Positions 32,980 through 45,610 of a stretch of 64,000 nt of DNA are shown here, piece after piece. The notes beneath the pieces are model-generated. The model ran no database searches. It was given only the letters and a program-made list of their open reading frames with translations, and was not told the DNA's origin. Origin of the DNA: Atherix ibis (lineage: Eukaryota; Arthropoda; Insecta; Diptera; Athericidae); assembly GCA_958298945.1 (NCBI GenBank), contig OY282606.1:27501740-27565739 (forward strand), given 5' to 3'. Every line of letters starts with the position of its first letter. The stretch's first letter is position 1. Made by a program: the position numbers and the translations under genes.

Positions 32980-34020
32980 CGAGGTCTGTTCAAAAAGTAT
33001 CACGAATTTTGTGTTTTTTCAAAAATTATTTATTTCTTCATGAATATCTATTTTGTCCCCTTCAAAGTAATGCCCACCAGATATTATACACTAGTGCCAA
33101 CGTTTTTTTCCAATCCTCGAAGCACTTCAAAAAATCATTTTTTGTGATCTTGTTCAGCTCCTCCTTCGACGCCGTCTTTATCTCCTCAATCGTAGCGTAG
33201 CGTCGTCATTTCATGGGGTTCTTCAGTTCCGGGAACAAGAAAAATTCGCAGGGGGCCAGATCCGGGGAATACGGTGGCTGCGGCATAATTAGTGTAATAA
33301 TAATACAACGATGCGTGAGAAGGGGCGTTATCATGGTGCAGAAGCCAATTTTTGTTCTTCCCCAAATCCGGGTGTTTCTAACGGATTGCTTGCACATAAC
33401 TTGCAGGTAATATTCCTTATTGACCGTTCTACCCTGTGGCAAGAACTCATGATGCTCCTTAGCAATATTAATGCGATGCTGTTTTTGGTCAAAATTGAGC
33501 AATTTTGGTACGAATTTCGCGGCAACCCGTCTCACGGCCAAATCATTGATAAAAATCGAATGGCATGAGCCAATCGATATGTTTAAGTCCTCAGCAACTT
33601 TTCGACGATTGGCCAATACTATTTTCTTCACTTCATCAATGTTTTCGTTTGTTGCTTTTCGTAATTCAGATCTTCTCGGCCCTCTGAGAACATTTTGTAC
33701 CACCGATAAACGTTGCTTTGGTCCAAGGTAGCTTCCCCATATGTCACAGTAAAACTTCGGAATGCGTCCACGCAATTAATTTTGTTTTTCACACAAAAAT
33801 TGATACAGATTCTTTGATACATTTTTTGGAATAGGCAAAAATCGAAGACGAGCCAAAACACGTGCAAGCAAAGCAGCTGTCAAAAATTAACTGAACATTC
33901 AAAATGGCCGATCTTGTCGGCATAAGTGAGAGATATGAGTACCAACATAACGCCACAAAAATTCGAAAATCGAATATACGGAACCCGTCAAAATTCGCGA
34001 TACTTTTTAAACAGACCTCG
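32980..34020 (-). mobile_element. mariner family B copy B3, canonical architecture
   Basis: TIRs at both ends with TA outside (32978-32979 and 34021-34022). Minus strand. The 5' end with helix-turn-helix region is at about 33830-33540 ([67 protein letters not shown]). The 3' end is at about 33206-33290 ([26 protein letters not shown]). The central part with the first catalytic Asp is deleted, and frames are broken. The left end shows the ordinary 3' UTR, unlike B1, B2 and B6. Confidence 0.88.
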
Positions 34021-34866
34021 TATACAAAAATACGCATGAAAATTTTGGTTTTATTTTCTTTTCGCAATCTCATCAAAGTGAAAGGTTTTTAAATATTTTT
34101 TAGCTTCGGAATGTTCTTTTATACAATATTTAAATTGAAAAAAAATATATGTACCATAATTTACCAAATAAAGTTTGATACTCTGTTCATTTTGAAAGAT
34201 CTGAATTTATTTAGTATTATTCACTTTCTTAATATGTTTGGTTAATATTTCTTACCCTGTAAATAAATTTTATCGCCTATACACGCATTCCCCAATACAA
34301 ACAATATTGTTCTAAGAGTATATATTCTGAGAGGTTTATCACAACAGCGCGCATCTATGATTGCATTGTTTCAGTCTCAATCTCTTAAATAAATAAATTA
34401 CTTACCACGTAATTGTTTTTCGTCTTTTTCTTTTCTTCTCTTTGTCTAAAAGAATATAAATGAGTAGAAAAAGAGAACACATTCACACTTTCTATCAAAA
34501 TTATCAATAATACCAACCAAAATATTTTGTAAAATAAAAGCATCTTATAAGCCAGAAAACTATCAATTTTCCAATCTATTAAATAAATAATATCCCATCG
34601 TAGTTTTTGTAAAATAAACTCACACTAATTATTATCTATCATTCAGAATATACCGCACAATTTCCATACAAAATTCTCTTTGCAAAAGATATTGTCGAAC
34701 ATGAATTGAGATTGTTATGGACTCGTTAGAGATATCAAAATGAACAGAGTAACCAACCTACGTATTTTAAGCCATGTTTCATTGCATATTTGTGGTATCG
34801 TAATGATGCAATGGAAAAAAATCCGCAATAAAAAATCATCTAAAACTAACTCATTGATTATAATTT
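34021..34866. other. Downstream region of the mannosidase gene
   Basis: AT-rich. It presumably holds the 3' UTR of the minus-strand mannosidase gene; a complement of AATAAA is present near 34205, but the real end is unknown. No other gene is seen. Confidence 0.45.
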
Positions 34867-37800
34867 TTAGTTATCTCGAACTGGTAATAAATGAGCTTCT
34901 GTATTGAACACATACTTTCCTAAATCGACTTCTCTATGTTCATCGCTAAAAAGTAGATAAAAATATTTCAAAGTTTCACCCAGCCAGAAACTCTCCATCA
35001 TATCGCGCGGTCGAGTATTTATGGCGTTTTTCACATTGCCAATCGATGTATAGCCATTTTTAACTTTGGTATACTTTTCAAAAGACTGGAAAATATTCCA
35101 TCCCATGTCTTGGTATGTTTTGTTCCCTGTGATTGCATAGAAATAGTAAAGACTTTCGATAAACTCCGGCCGTAGTAGATTGTGTGCATCATTTGACTTA
35201 ACATAGAAATCGGTGTCTGTGTCGTCTGCTAAATTGAAATAAGTAATTTCCGGCGCCAAACCAGTTGGCTGTTTCATATATGTCTGATAGCAAGTTTCGA
35301 GTAGCTCCTTAGCCAGATTCAAATGCGAACTGGGCATACCAGCTTTATAGCCAAGCAAAAGTGTTCCTGGTAAATAGCATGTTAGATGATCCATTTTTGG
35401 CTTGAAGTCCTTTCCATTAATCAGTTCACCGATGTAAGTCAGCCGGACATTAGGTGTTTGCCGAGTTAAATGCATCAAAACTCCATTAATTGCAGTTTTA
35501 TAATCGGCAATTAAACTGAATAAATATTCAAAAAGAAAAAAATTATTAACAATTATTTACTGTTTTACTTAAACTTTGATGTATGTAAATACTTACAAGT
35601 CATTAGCCTTTTTTCCGGTCTGTATCCATTGCTTTAGTAAATACTCGTAGTAGGAATCGCCACGTGCACCTAAAGATATTGTCGCAAAATTACGGAACAT
35701 TCCCGTGTTGGCATTTATGAATATCGGAACCAAACCATCGGTCTTCTCTAGTGCATGAACTTTTTCATTTACCTTTTCGATAACCTTACAAAAGAAAACA
35801 AAAAAAAACTTGAATTATTAAAAATAGCAGTACATTGTGTGGTAATAAATAATTTTGAAAATAATCAACTTCGAAAAATCGTTTATTTTCCTTTTGACCA
35901 ATTTTTTGGTGGGTGCATGTCAATTATTTTCACATTAAATACAACAGAAAATCAACCGAGCATAACAAGTTAATTACCTCCTCGTAGATGGGATTACCGG
36001 TGCACCGGGACAAATCTCTAAACTCCAATTGAATGGTAGTTACTTCACTGGTGGAACTGTCTGGTGACCATTTCGGTGAATGTGCGTTTAACGATGCCAG
36101 ATTTACATCCGAATATGGTATTCCCGACGCTGAATTGAAGCATGGTAAAAGTCGATTACCCAGATCAGTCTGTAAAATTGCAGAATATAATTTATTTCTT
36201 AGAAATTGCTAATTATATATATTTGCAAAATATGGCGAAGTATAAGACGTTGACAGATAAAAATATTGAAATTTTAGCTTTTAACATGCATGAAGTTGGC
36301 ACAACATCGTTTAGTTCATGCCAACAATTCACATTCAATTAGAAATTTATTTTGAAAATAGTTTTAAAATAAAAAAAATATTTATTTTCTTAATTATTTG
36401 CATGATTTTTTTTTTAGTAATTTCAAAATTATTTTTTCAATTATAAAATATAATTTTTTTTTTTTAGAATTTTTGAAAATTTAACAATTATTAATAATAT
36501 TAAAAGTAGAAAAAATACATATTTGGAGGCGTTTTGATAATAATTGCAGTTATTATCAAAAATTAAATTGCTATTCGTTAAGATAAGAAAATATTTTATT
36601 AATTTGGGTTTTTTAAATATTTTTGTGGAATTTCTAATTAACAAAAAACTTACAGCTTTATTTAAATACATTTTATCACTGCTTAAATGATATGCACTCA
36701 ACAGACCGCCTAATACCCGAATAGTCACTTCGAATAAATTAACATCACGATTAATATCGAAAAATAGATATGTATCAATCCAAGATCTAGCATCTTCGTA
36801 TTCTGGAAATAGTGTAAAAAAATAAATTTGAAATAGTAAAAAACAATCTCATCTTCTTTTTATAATGATTTATTTGAAAATACCTCTTTCTAAATTCATA
36901 ATATACATTGTGTCAAGGGCATCGACTATCGTTAGGCCAAGTCCGAACCAATCGTGCGATCCCATCGATATTGGTTTCAGATTGTCATGTCCCCAAGCAT
37001 ATTCCTTATAGCCCTTCCAAGAGTGCCGGAATGCATCAACGACGGCACGTTGTCTATCATTTGTGGCGCCTTTGAACACTTTCGGTACACTTTCCGTGTT
37101 AGCCTCAAATTTATTAAATTCATTTTCCGCTTGCGATGGTGGTTTATTATTTAGATAGCTATTAATGCTGTTGTTATTTTCATTAACATTTTGTCCTTCC
37201 AAAATGGCATTCTCATCACCGTTCTCGTTCGCAGGAAGTTGCGGCTCAATTTGGTTGAACGATTGCTCCACTTGATTGATAAGTTTGAACGAATTCTCGA
37301 ATTGGGTTGGAGGTGAAACCTTTTCGTCTTTATTGGAATTATCTTGTGGTAGGGGTATTTCATGCTATCGAACAATATCATAAATTTCTTTATAAATTTT
37401 TTATACATTCAATATATACGAGCTAAAAAGTAAACGATTCGTAATCATAGACTGGCCACTTAGTGTAAGTGTTCATTTTCAGGGAAAATATGTAAGCATT
37501 TAAGGAATATACGAAATTATTTTCATTTTTATTGAAATTCAATAAATGTTAACACAGTAAAAATTGTATGATTTTATTTAAAAATAAAAATTTCCTACGC
37601 AATCATGAATATTTTTTTTCAGAATTTTCTACTGATCTTTTTTTTTTTAAATAATTCTTCTTAGAAAAAGAATTGAAAAAAGAATCAATTTTCTTTTTGT
37701 CATAAATAAAGACTATTTTTAATTCGTAACTAAATCCATGATATGCTCATAAAAATGAATGTCGTCGGGTAATAAAAAATACACTCTGACTGATTTTTTA

Positions 37801-40395
37801 AGTGTCGCAATTTTATGAACAACAGTTTTTGATGCAAAAAATTAAAAATTAAAAATAAAATAAATAAAAGAGGAGATATGCTTTCTTATTTTAAAGTCGA
37901 AAATATTAAAAATTATAACAATTTTTTTTTGTTGTAACAAATTAAATAGTGTTGCAAAAAAATTCATTTATAAGATTATTTTTATTCTGAATTTTTACAC
38001 TAAATTTTTAACTGATCAAATTTAATTTTTTTTCTCAAAATTTAATAGAAAACTTACTTTATTTTTTTTTAGGAAATATTAATTTAATCTACTATGAACC
38101 AAATGGCATATCTACGAGTGCTTGTGCTCGTAGATGTCCAATTAAAATATGAATTATCGCGTTGATAAGCTACCAAAAAAAAATTTAAGGTCAATTTATT
38201 TCCATTTAAAAAAATTTTATTTGAAAAATATTACGGAATATGAGGAAAAAAATTCTATTCCTTCTTAATTATCAACAAATTAGTATTATTTCGTTTGATT
38301 TTACAATAAATGCAAATAATTTAGTAAAAATCTGAACCGAACATGTTAATTTTATATTAAATAGTTTAAGTTTTAATTTTTTAAATTACTATTAACTTCC
38401 ATTATTTCGCAATCAATTTTTTTTTTTATATTAGACGAGATTTCAGATAACAAATTTACACAAGTTCGACTGAGTTATATTTAATATATTTTTCTTTAAA
38501 TGAGATTGTTTATTTTTTCCCACTAAAAAATAAGGAAAAATCTTAAAACTTTCTTATAGAAATTATGAGAAAAACAAAATTTTTTTAAAGATATCAAACT
38601 AAAGATTTAGTTAAAAAGAAATTAGGCAATAACACTTTTGTAAATGGACAATTTTTAACAATGGAAAATGGAGAAAAATATTTATTTATTGAATTATAAA
38701 TAGTAAGAAAAGAAAATTAATTTTTGTAATAGAAAAATTCTATATAAAAATAATTCGTTTTACACAGATTTTACACACTTGATGATAAGCTTACGCCAAA
38801 CTCGTCTTCGATTTTTGCCCATTCATATTGCTAAGGAGCTGTTGTACTCTGTCCGCGACGACCCAAATTTGCTCCAGTGGGTCATAACTGGTGACGAATC
38901 ATAGGTTTTTAGTTATGACGTGGAAACCAAAGCTCAATCATCCCAATGGAAGCTGTCGCACGAGCCAAAAACGAAAACAGCGCGCCAAGTTCGGATTCGG
39001 TCGAAAGTTAAGGTTTTGGTTACATTTTTCTTCGATTGCAGGGACGTGGTGCATCATGAGTTCTTGCTACAGGGTAGAGCGGTCAATAAGGAATATTACT
39101 TGCAAGTTATGCGCAAGTTGCGCGAAGAAATCCGCCAGAAATGCCCGGATTTGTGGAAGAACAAAAATTGGCGTTTGCTATTTTTGGCCAAAAGCAACAC
39201 ACCAATAATTCCGCAGCCACCGTATTCCCCAGATCTGTCCCCCTGTGACTTTTTCTTGTTCCCGAAACATTTTTTTGGAATGGGCAAAAATCGAAGACGA
39301 GCCAAAACACGTATAAGCAAAGCAGCTGTCAAAAATTAACTGAACATTCAAAATGGCCGAATTTGTCAGCTTAAGTGAGAGACATGAGTACCAACATAAC
39401 GCCACAAAAAATCGAAAATCGAATATACGAAAATTAAAAATTCGCGATACTTTTTGAACAGACCTCGTATATAGAAAGAATAACCTTTCCAACATATTTA
39501 TTTATATTTGGAGAAGTTCAGAAATATGAGAAGTAATTGCAAAAAAAAAACTTCTACTTTTCTATAAGAGCACATAGACAATTACAGGTACTATTGTACC
39601 TAAGCGTTGATATTGAACAAAGAAATATTAATTTTCGTTTTTTCTGAACACGATTCCCCCCCACATTTCCTAACGAATTGATATTCTTTTAACGTTTTTC
39701 TATGCGTCAATCATCGAAAACAGCCAACAATTCCGAATTAATTGAAATCGAATACGTTTTGGAGGGAATTAAAATAAAAAAAAATACTACAGAAAATAAT
39801 CATGAAGAATGTAGGTACTATCGTACTTACGTGTAATTATTGAATATGCAAATAGGATTGTATGGAAAACAATAAAGGTAAAATGAAAATAATAAACTTA
39901 CCTCTTCTTTGAATGGGGCCACGTTAATGTGGCCTAATTGATCTTTGGTGGTTTCAGAAACGATTTGTTCGCCAGGTAAAAATAGCAACAGTGTTAGGCA
40001 TGCCGCCGCAATTCCTAGGATTATTAAATTCTTTTGACAGCGCGGCAATTGATTCCAATACTGGTAGGATACAGTGCGTTTGTATTTTGTTTAGTTTTGC
40101 ATGTCGAAGAAATATAAAAATTCACAGCCGCCAATAAGATGATATGCAAATAAAAAAAAATTGCAATTTTTATATATTAGCTATGGGGCGACATTGCGAG
40201 CCGAAAACTTCTTGAAAAACACTCAAATTTAACTGAATCATGAATTTTTTTCATCTGTCCAATTCGGCAATTTTTTTTCTATTGTGGGATACATACCCGG
40301 CGACAACTTTTCTTTGTCGGTGACTTGCTGATTGATGTATCTAGTCCGATTGTTGGTAAATTTACCTCCACATGATCTCTTTTTTGTTCGAACAT
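34867..40395 (-). CDS. alpha-Man-Ib: ER class I alpha-1,2-mannosidase (GH47, MAN1B1 type)
   Basis: Seven exons in transcript order: 40395-40297, 40060-39902, 37364-36884, 36802-36654, 36169-35978, 35784-35597, 35515-34867. All junctions are GT-AG and frame-consistent, giving a complete 638-aa type II membrane protein. Residues 1-43 are cytosolic, with KKSCRRYWNQL before the anchor at about 44-63 ([18 protein letters not shown]). After a low-complexity stem, the GH47 domain starts near residue 185 ([19 protein letters not shown]). Active-site positions by comparison with the human enzyme: Glu271 (VNLFEVTIR), Asp403 (ARGDSYYEY), Glu540 (LLRPEFIES) and the calcium Thr628 (FNTEAH). The Cys469/Cys498 disulfide pair keeps the family spacing. 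The family trims Man9GlcNAc2 to Man8 in the ER/early secretory path and times glycoprotein degradation. Intron 2 contains mariner B4. Confidence 0.95.
37365..38795. other. Mannosidase intron 2, proximal part
   Basis: AT-rich intron sequence between exon 3 and the mariner B4 fragment. Nothing else is recognised. Confidence 0.5.
38797..39468 (+). mobile_element. mariner family B copy B4 in mannosidase intron 2
   Basis: The plus-strand transposase middle and end read [21 protein letters not shown] sequence from about 38822, then TGDES followed by a stop where Trp is expected, [27 protein letters not shown] and [18 protein letters not shown] (39200-39262). The C-terminus then runs into [14 protein letters not shown], the inverted 5' end typical of the long-TIR lineage, ending GAACAGACCTCG at 39468. 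The segment with the second catalytic Asp (HHDNAPAH) is deleted, and the left terminus is lost. Confidence 0.85.
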
Positions 40396-43256
40396 TATTA
40401 TTCACATAATCAAATTTCTAATCACTATTTTTTTTTCTTTCAAAAACACATCCGTGCGTTAATATCTGATTATTACTGCAATTATATTGATGTGTTGTAA
40501 AATAACAATTTTTACATTTTATTATATAGAAAAACGAATGAAACTAAATTATTTCTATTCACTTTGATTTTGATTCAATTTTTTTGCAATTTTGCATGTT
40601 TCCGTTTTTGCGGATGGCACTCACTTCTCTTTCTTCCACCGACTAATTAGCGTAATTCGAATCGATTTTTGTAAAAATTATTTTTCGCGTATTTTTCTAT
40701 ATAAAATTTTATATAAACAAATCAAATATTATCGGTATTTACACTATGAATTTTATTTAACTAATTTTAAGAAGACAACAAAAATATAAATCACACAACA
40801 TTTACAAATCAATCCATTCGACATGACGAATTACCAACCAACCCAATTCTAAACGTCAAAATGACACGACATGGAATTTCTAGTCTGTACTGCTCACTCT
40901 TTGTGTGCTTCTGCTTGTTGCACAGGGTGATTGGGAAAATTTATCTTTTTGTACAAAAATATTTTTAATTTATAAGCTTACAATTTACTATGCATATATA
41001 CACAAATTAATAAATACAAATATATAACGTTAAGTCTCAATACAAAGCTGAATACAATTCTGACGAGCGCGACTAGTGATTATAACTAAAATTGTTGAAG
41101 AATTTCGCCCAATTCATCATATTAAACAGAATTGGAACGAGCAAAGAAACGTCATCTGATCAGCTGAATCAAGTTTCCCTCACTTCTTATTAAGCAAATT
41201 TTTCCATTAAAAACATGTCGCCTTTAACTTAAAAAAATAATAATAATTTATTACTTATAAATATTGCTTTAGTGATGATTTTTAATATAACTTTAAATTA
41301 TATATTTAATTAACCGCAATTCGAGTTCAATTTCAACTGTCAGCAAACACTTAAATGTATGGCAGTACTACATTGCCACCGAAAATTCGACCATAAAATC
41401 TTTAGTTGACTCGTCGGTCGTTGCATTTTTGTGTATTCTCATAAGACTAAAGGTTTTATAAACTGCATGTCAGTTGCTATTGTTGTCGGAAATTGAGCTT
41501 CAGGAACAAGGAAATCGCGTGCATTTCCATTAGATTGTGCAGGTTTGAAAAAAATTGTTAGAGATAAAATCGTTACTCGACGAATCGGACGACGGCCTTT
41601 TTTTGATTAATGTGTAATTTAAAATAATCTGTCTTTAAACATTGTGTTGTTAAAAATATAGTGTATGAATATATTAGACTACACATTTTTATAGCGATTG
41701 ATTTCTCGAAATCGTAGGGGATTTTATTGGGGGAAATTAGCAATTGTGAACTGCAAAAATGTACCGTTTAGAAATTTTCCAAAAGCGAAATAACCCCAAA
41801 ATTTGATTTCGCAAAACTCCTAAATAAAACTACCTATTGTCCGGGCTTGATTGTACTATCAAATAAACCGAATTCCAAGCTACATTGAAGAATATTTCGA
41901 CTAAAATAATCAAAATTGACGATTATCGTAACGGTGATCTGCTATTAATAATAAATTCGAAGTGAGCAGCCACCCAATTTTTAAAAACTAAAACAATGAA
42001 ACTGAATTTATATTCTCTTTTGCAAATGGTTAGAAAATTCGAGCGAGAAGACATAGAATAGAATCCTGCACAACGTAATTTGGTGGAAGCAAGAATTATT
42101 GTTTCTTTCGGTAAAAATGCTTCGGTTTTCACTGGAATAGCAGTGCCATCTTTCGGTTCGTACTAGATTCTGTCAAATTTCAAAATATAACAAAATATTT
42201 CCGTTAAAAAATATTTCTCAAACCCGATGAAATGTAAGAATTGCTAACTACTTGGACATACGCAGCAGCACCACAAATCAACTGAGATCTACCTAAAATG
42301 TGGGATTACACACGCCCAGCCGCCCACAAATATTGTATATAGTTTAGTAAAAATATAACAAATATTTGTATTCTATTAATAACAAATCTTTAAATATTTA
42401 TGAAAGTGCAGATTTTTAACCAACAAATATTTTGTCATCATAAATATTAAGTTAAATTACATTGATTTAGCTTAATTCGCTAAATTTGCTTTTGTAAATG
42501 TTCTTCAGCAAAATTGTAATTTTGTTGATAGATTTTTTTACAAATTTTTTTACAGATATCTACAACTAAAACATAGTAACAAGCAGATTTATATAATAGT
42601 AATAATTAACATGAATGGTTATTGGGAGTAAACATCCATCGAAGTTTCTCCTGCTAGCATATGCTTATATTAAGACTCTCAGTCTTTTAGTAAATCACGC
42701 GACCAGTGACGCTAAAATCTTCGAAGAGTGTTTCTGGAAAAGGAAGTGGAGGATATTTATTAAACAAGGGGATTAGTATGATTGGAAATACGGGAATGGA
42801 ACTTTTTATAACCAGACACAGCCACATCAAAAATAAATGGGACCTCGAGATCACGATGAATAAAATTATTGCAAACATAATTCTAGTCCATAAGTTCAGA
42901 TGGGTTTCAATAGGGCATTGTATAAAAGTACTTTGCTATCTATAGTAAGTTTAGAACGTTTGTCTATAAGTCGAAGTAGTTGTTCGGTTCATCTTTTTAG
43001 TTGTTGTGTTTTATGTCTTGTATATGGATTTCACGTCAAGCATTTGTCTGAGTTCAGTCTTAGGTACCGAACTTTGGTGTGTTGTGATATGGCACTGCAA
43101 TTAAGGTATATGGGAGGATATGGTTCATGACAGAGAGTAAAAGTTACGTGGGTAGATTTACGTTCATTAATTTTTATTTTCCACCTGCATTGGACTTGGG
43201 TTTGGAGAATTTCGGAAGAATGTTGGAGATTTCCGCTAGATACAAGGCAGTATAGT
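40396..43256. other. Intergenic region upstream of the mannosidase gene
   Basis: This must hold the mannosidase promoter (transcription leftward from near 40400-40900), but no clear TATA or initiator can be assigned. 42690-43130 is somewhat less AT-rich with short overlapping frames on both strands; I recognise no protein in it. Confidence 0.45.
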
Positions 43257-44003
43257 CAACATTCTGTTTAAAAAGTATAGTGAATTTTGTGTTTTTTCAA
43301 AAATTATTTATTTTGTTCATGAATATCTATTTTGTCCCCTTCAAAGTAATCCCCACCAGATATTATACACATATGCCAAGATTTGTGATCTTGTTCAGCT
43401 CCTCCTTCGATACTGTCTTTATCTCCTCAATCAGGGGGGGGGGGGGCAGATATGGGGAATACAGTGGCTGCGGCATTATAAGTGTTTTGTTTTTGGCCAA
43501 AAATGGCAAAAGCCAGTTTTTGTTCTTCCACAAATCCGGGCGTTTCTAGCGGTAATATTCCTTACATATTAACTTGCGCATAACTTGCAGGTAATATTCC
43601 TTATTGACCGTTCTACCCTGTCGAAAGAACACGCCCCTGCAATCGAAGAAAACTGTAAGCAAAACCTTCAAATTCGACCGCAGTTGGCGCTTTTTTCGGT
43701 CTTGGCTCGTGCGGCAGCTTTCATTGGAATGATTGAGCTTTGGTTTCCATGTCATAACCATAAACCTATGATTCGTCACCAGTTATGACCCACTGGAGCA
43801 ATTTTGGGTCGTCGCGGACAGAGTCCAACAGCTCCCTAGCAATGTTAATGCGATGCTGTTTTTGGTCGAAATTGAGCAAAAATCGAAGACGAGCCCAAAC
43901 ACGTGCAAGCAAAGCAGCTGTCAAAAATTAACTGAATATTCAAAATGGCCGAACTTGTCGGCATAAGTGAGAGACATGATTACCAATATAACGCCACAAA
44001 AAA
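43257..44003 (-). mobile_element. mariner family B copy B5, canonical 3' end, truncated at the A3 junction
   Basis: It starts with a diverged end (TTCTGTTTAAAAAGTATAG) and the ordinary 3' UTR (TTCATGAATATCTATTTTGTC). Minus-strand pieces of the transposase follow ([25 protein letters not shown] and, near 43745-43770, [12 protein letters not shown]). A G13 run lies at 43434-43446. The 5' UTR is cut at CGCCACAAAAAA, before the terminal repeat, where mariner A3 begins. Confidence 0.82.
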
Positions 44004-44450
44004 CTGATCAAATTGCACCGTGCTCTGCGTGAAAAAAGGACTGATTATCAACAAAGACATGACAAGCTGATTTTCCTCCACGACATCGCACCTTCGCACA
44101 TGTCAAAAATGGTCCGAAACTTCTTGGAGACACTCAACTGGGAGGTACTACCCCACCCCGCTTATTCACCAGACCTGGCCCCTTCCGACTCTCACCTGTT
44201 TTCGCCGATGGGCCACGCGCTCGCTGAGCAGCACTTCGATTCTTACAAAGACGTCCGAAAATGGCTTGATGAGTGGTTTGCCTCGAAAGAGAACGAATTT
44301 TTTTGACGTGGTAACCACAAATTGCCCGAGAGATGGGAAAAATGTTTAGCTAGCGTCGGCAAGTACTTTGAAGAAATTTGTTTTTGATTTCTATGAAAAA
44401 ACATGTGTTTTATTGATTAAAAAACAGCGTATTTAAGCGTATACACCTGG
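44004..44450 (+). mobile_element. mariner family A copy A3, 3' half only
   Basis: The plus-strand frame 44013-44306 encodes the C-terminal transposase: LIFLHDIAPSHMSKM (the second catalytic Asp of HDNA is kept), LNWEVLPHPAYSPDLAPSDS (third Asp kept) and QHFDSYKDVRKWLDEWFASK. A stop at 44304 replaces a Trp codon. The end is GTATACACCTGG at 44450, followed by TA. The 5' half is missing at the junction with B5. Confidence 0.88.
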
Positions 44451-45042
44451 TAAATAATCAATGAAATCAATTATTTTAAACTACTTTTAAAATACCAAAG
44501 TTTATACTTAATATTTTTATTTTTGTGTCAAATATTTTTTGTTTATTCATCTTTTATAATTTTATATAAAGAAATGTTTTCTCTATAGCAATTTTTAATT
44601 TCTATATTAAAACTTATGCTCAGTGCACATAGGTATGTATACAAAATATATAGATTCATTTATACTCTTACATATATATAATCATTTTTCACAATTTTGA
44701 TGGATTTATAATCTTTATTTATTTTTATAAAATACACAAACATTTATTCGTTCGATGACAAAGCTCATGTTTAACATACTAAAAAAAAAACAAAAGCGTA
44801 TTAAAAATAATTTGAAATAATATATATTAGCGTGGCAGCGGCATTGATTGATTGAAAAAAAAGCTTCAATAGCTTTGCGTCTTGTTCTCTTAATCCTCTA
44901 CTCTCTATAAAAAAAAATAGAGGAGAACATTTTTCGGAATCGGTTGTATCCGCGCTAAAGTCCATTTCTATCTACCGCTGTAAAATATGTGAAAAATGAA
45001 AATATTTTATTGAAAAAATCATCGTTCTCTTGATGCTAATGG
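44451..45042. other. Downstream region of the RUFY-like gene
   Basis: AT-rich. The complement of AATAAA at about 45005-45010, 33 bases past the RUFY stop, is a good candidate poly(A) signal for the long isoform. Nothing else is recognised. Confidence 0.5.
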
Positions 45043-45610
45043 TTAATTTTTTACAGCGTTGATGATATCCCAACAGTTATCACAGACACGAACGGGTTTG
45101 CCAAGCTGTCCTTGATCATTCGGCAATGAAGCCACCTGTTCAGAACAGTTATGGCAGAAAATCTCCCCACAATTTCGGCAATGATGCCGTCGTCTAGCCA
45201 TATTAAAATCCCGACTGCAACCTTTACATTTCGATGCTGAACTATCCGGTGTCCAAGTACCTGTCGCATCATTATGTACTGCATGTTTCTCGTGTTCTTG
45301 GACTTTCTCTTGAAGTTCAGACACCTTTAATTTACTAACACTTAACTGTATGCCCAATTCTTCGAGCGTTATTTGTGCCTCTGTCCACTGTTTACGAATC
45401 TTATCAATTTCCGTTTTTAATATCTCCGATTTTTTCAATTCTTCGCTCAACTGATTAATATATGCCTGTAAACTACTATTTTGCTCTTTTAATTTAATTT
45501 CGTTATTCTGCAATGATAGACGCCATTCACGTTCGATTCTTAATTCTGCCTCAAATCTGGCTTTTGATGTTTCTTGCAAAGAAGACAAACTAGCCTTATC
45601 TAACGCCCAT
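45043..45610 (-). CDS. RUFY: RUFY-like exon 8: last coiled coil and FYVE finger
   Basis: The acceptor TTACAG leads to a coiled coil ([20 protein letters not shown]) and a FYVE domain with all eight zinc-ligand cysteines in four CxxC pairs, plus the WxxD, RRxHHCR and RVC PI3P-binding motifs. The stop is at 45045-45043. Confidence 0.93.

Noticed and set aside
34867..35478. Stand-alone small mannosidase gene
   Set aside because: It is only the last exon of the seven-exon gene; upstream exons join in frame with proper splice sites.
42706..43130. Overlapping frames upstream of the mannosidase gene as a gene or retroelement
   Set aside because: No recognisable motif, no splice partners and no repeat copy in the window; left as intergenic.
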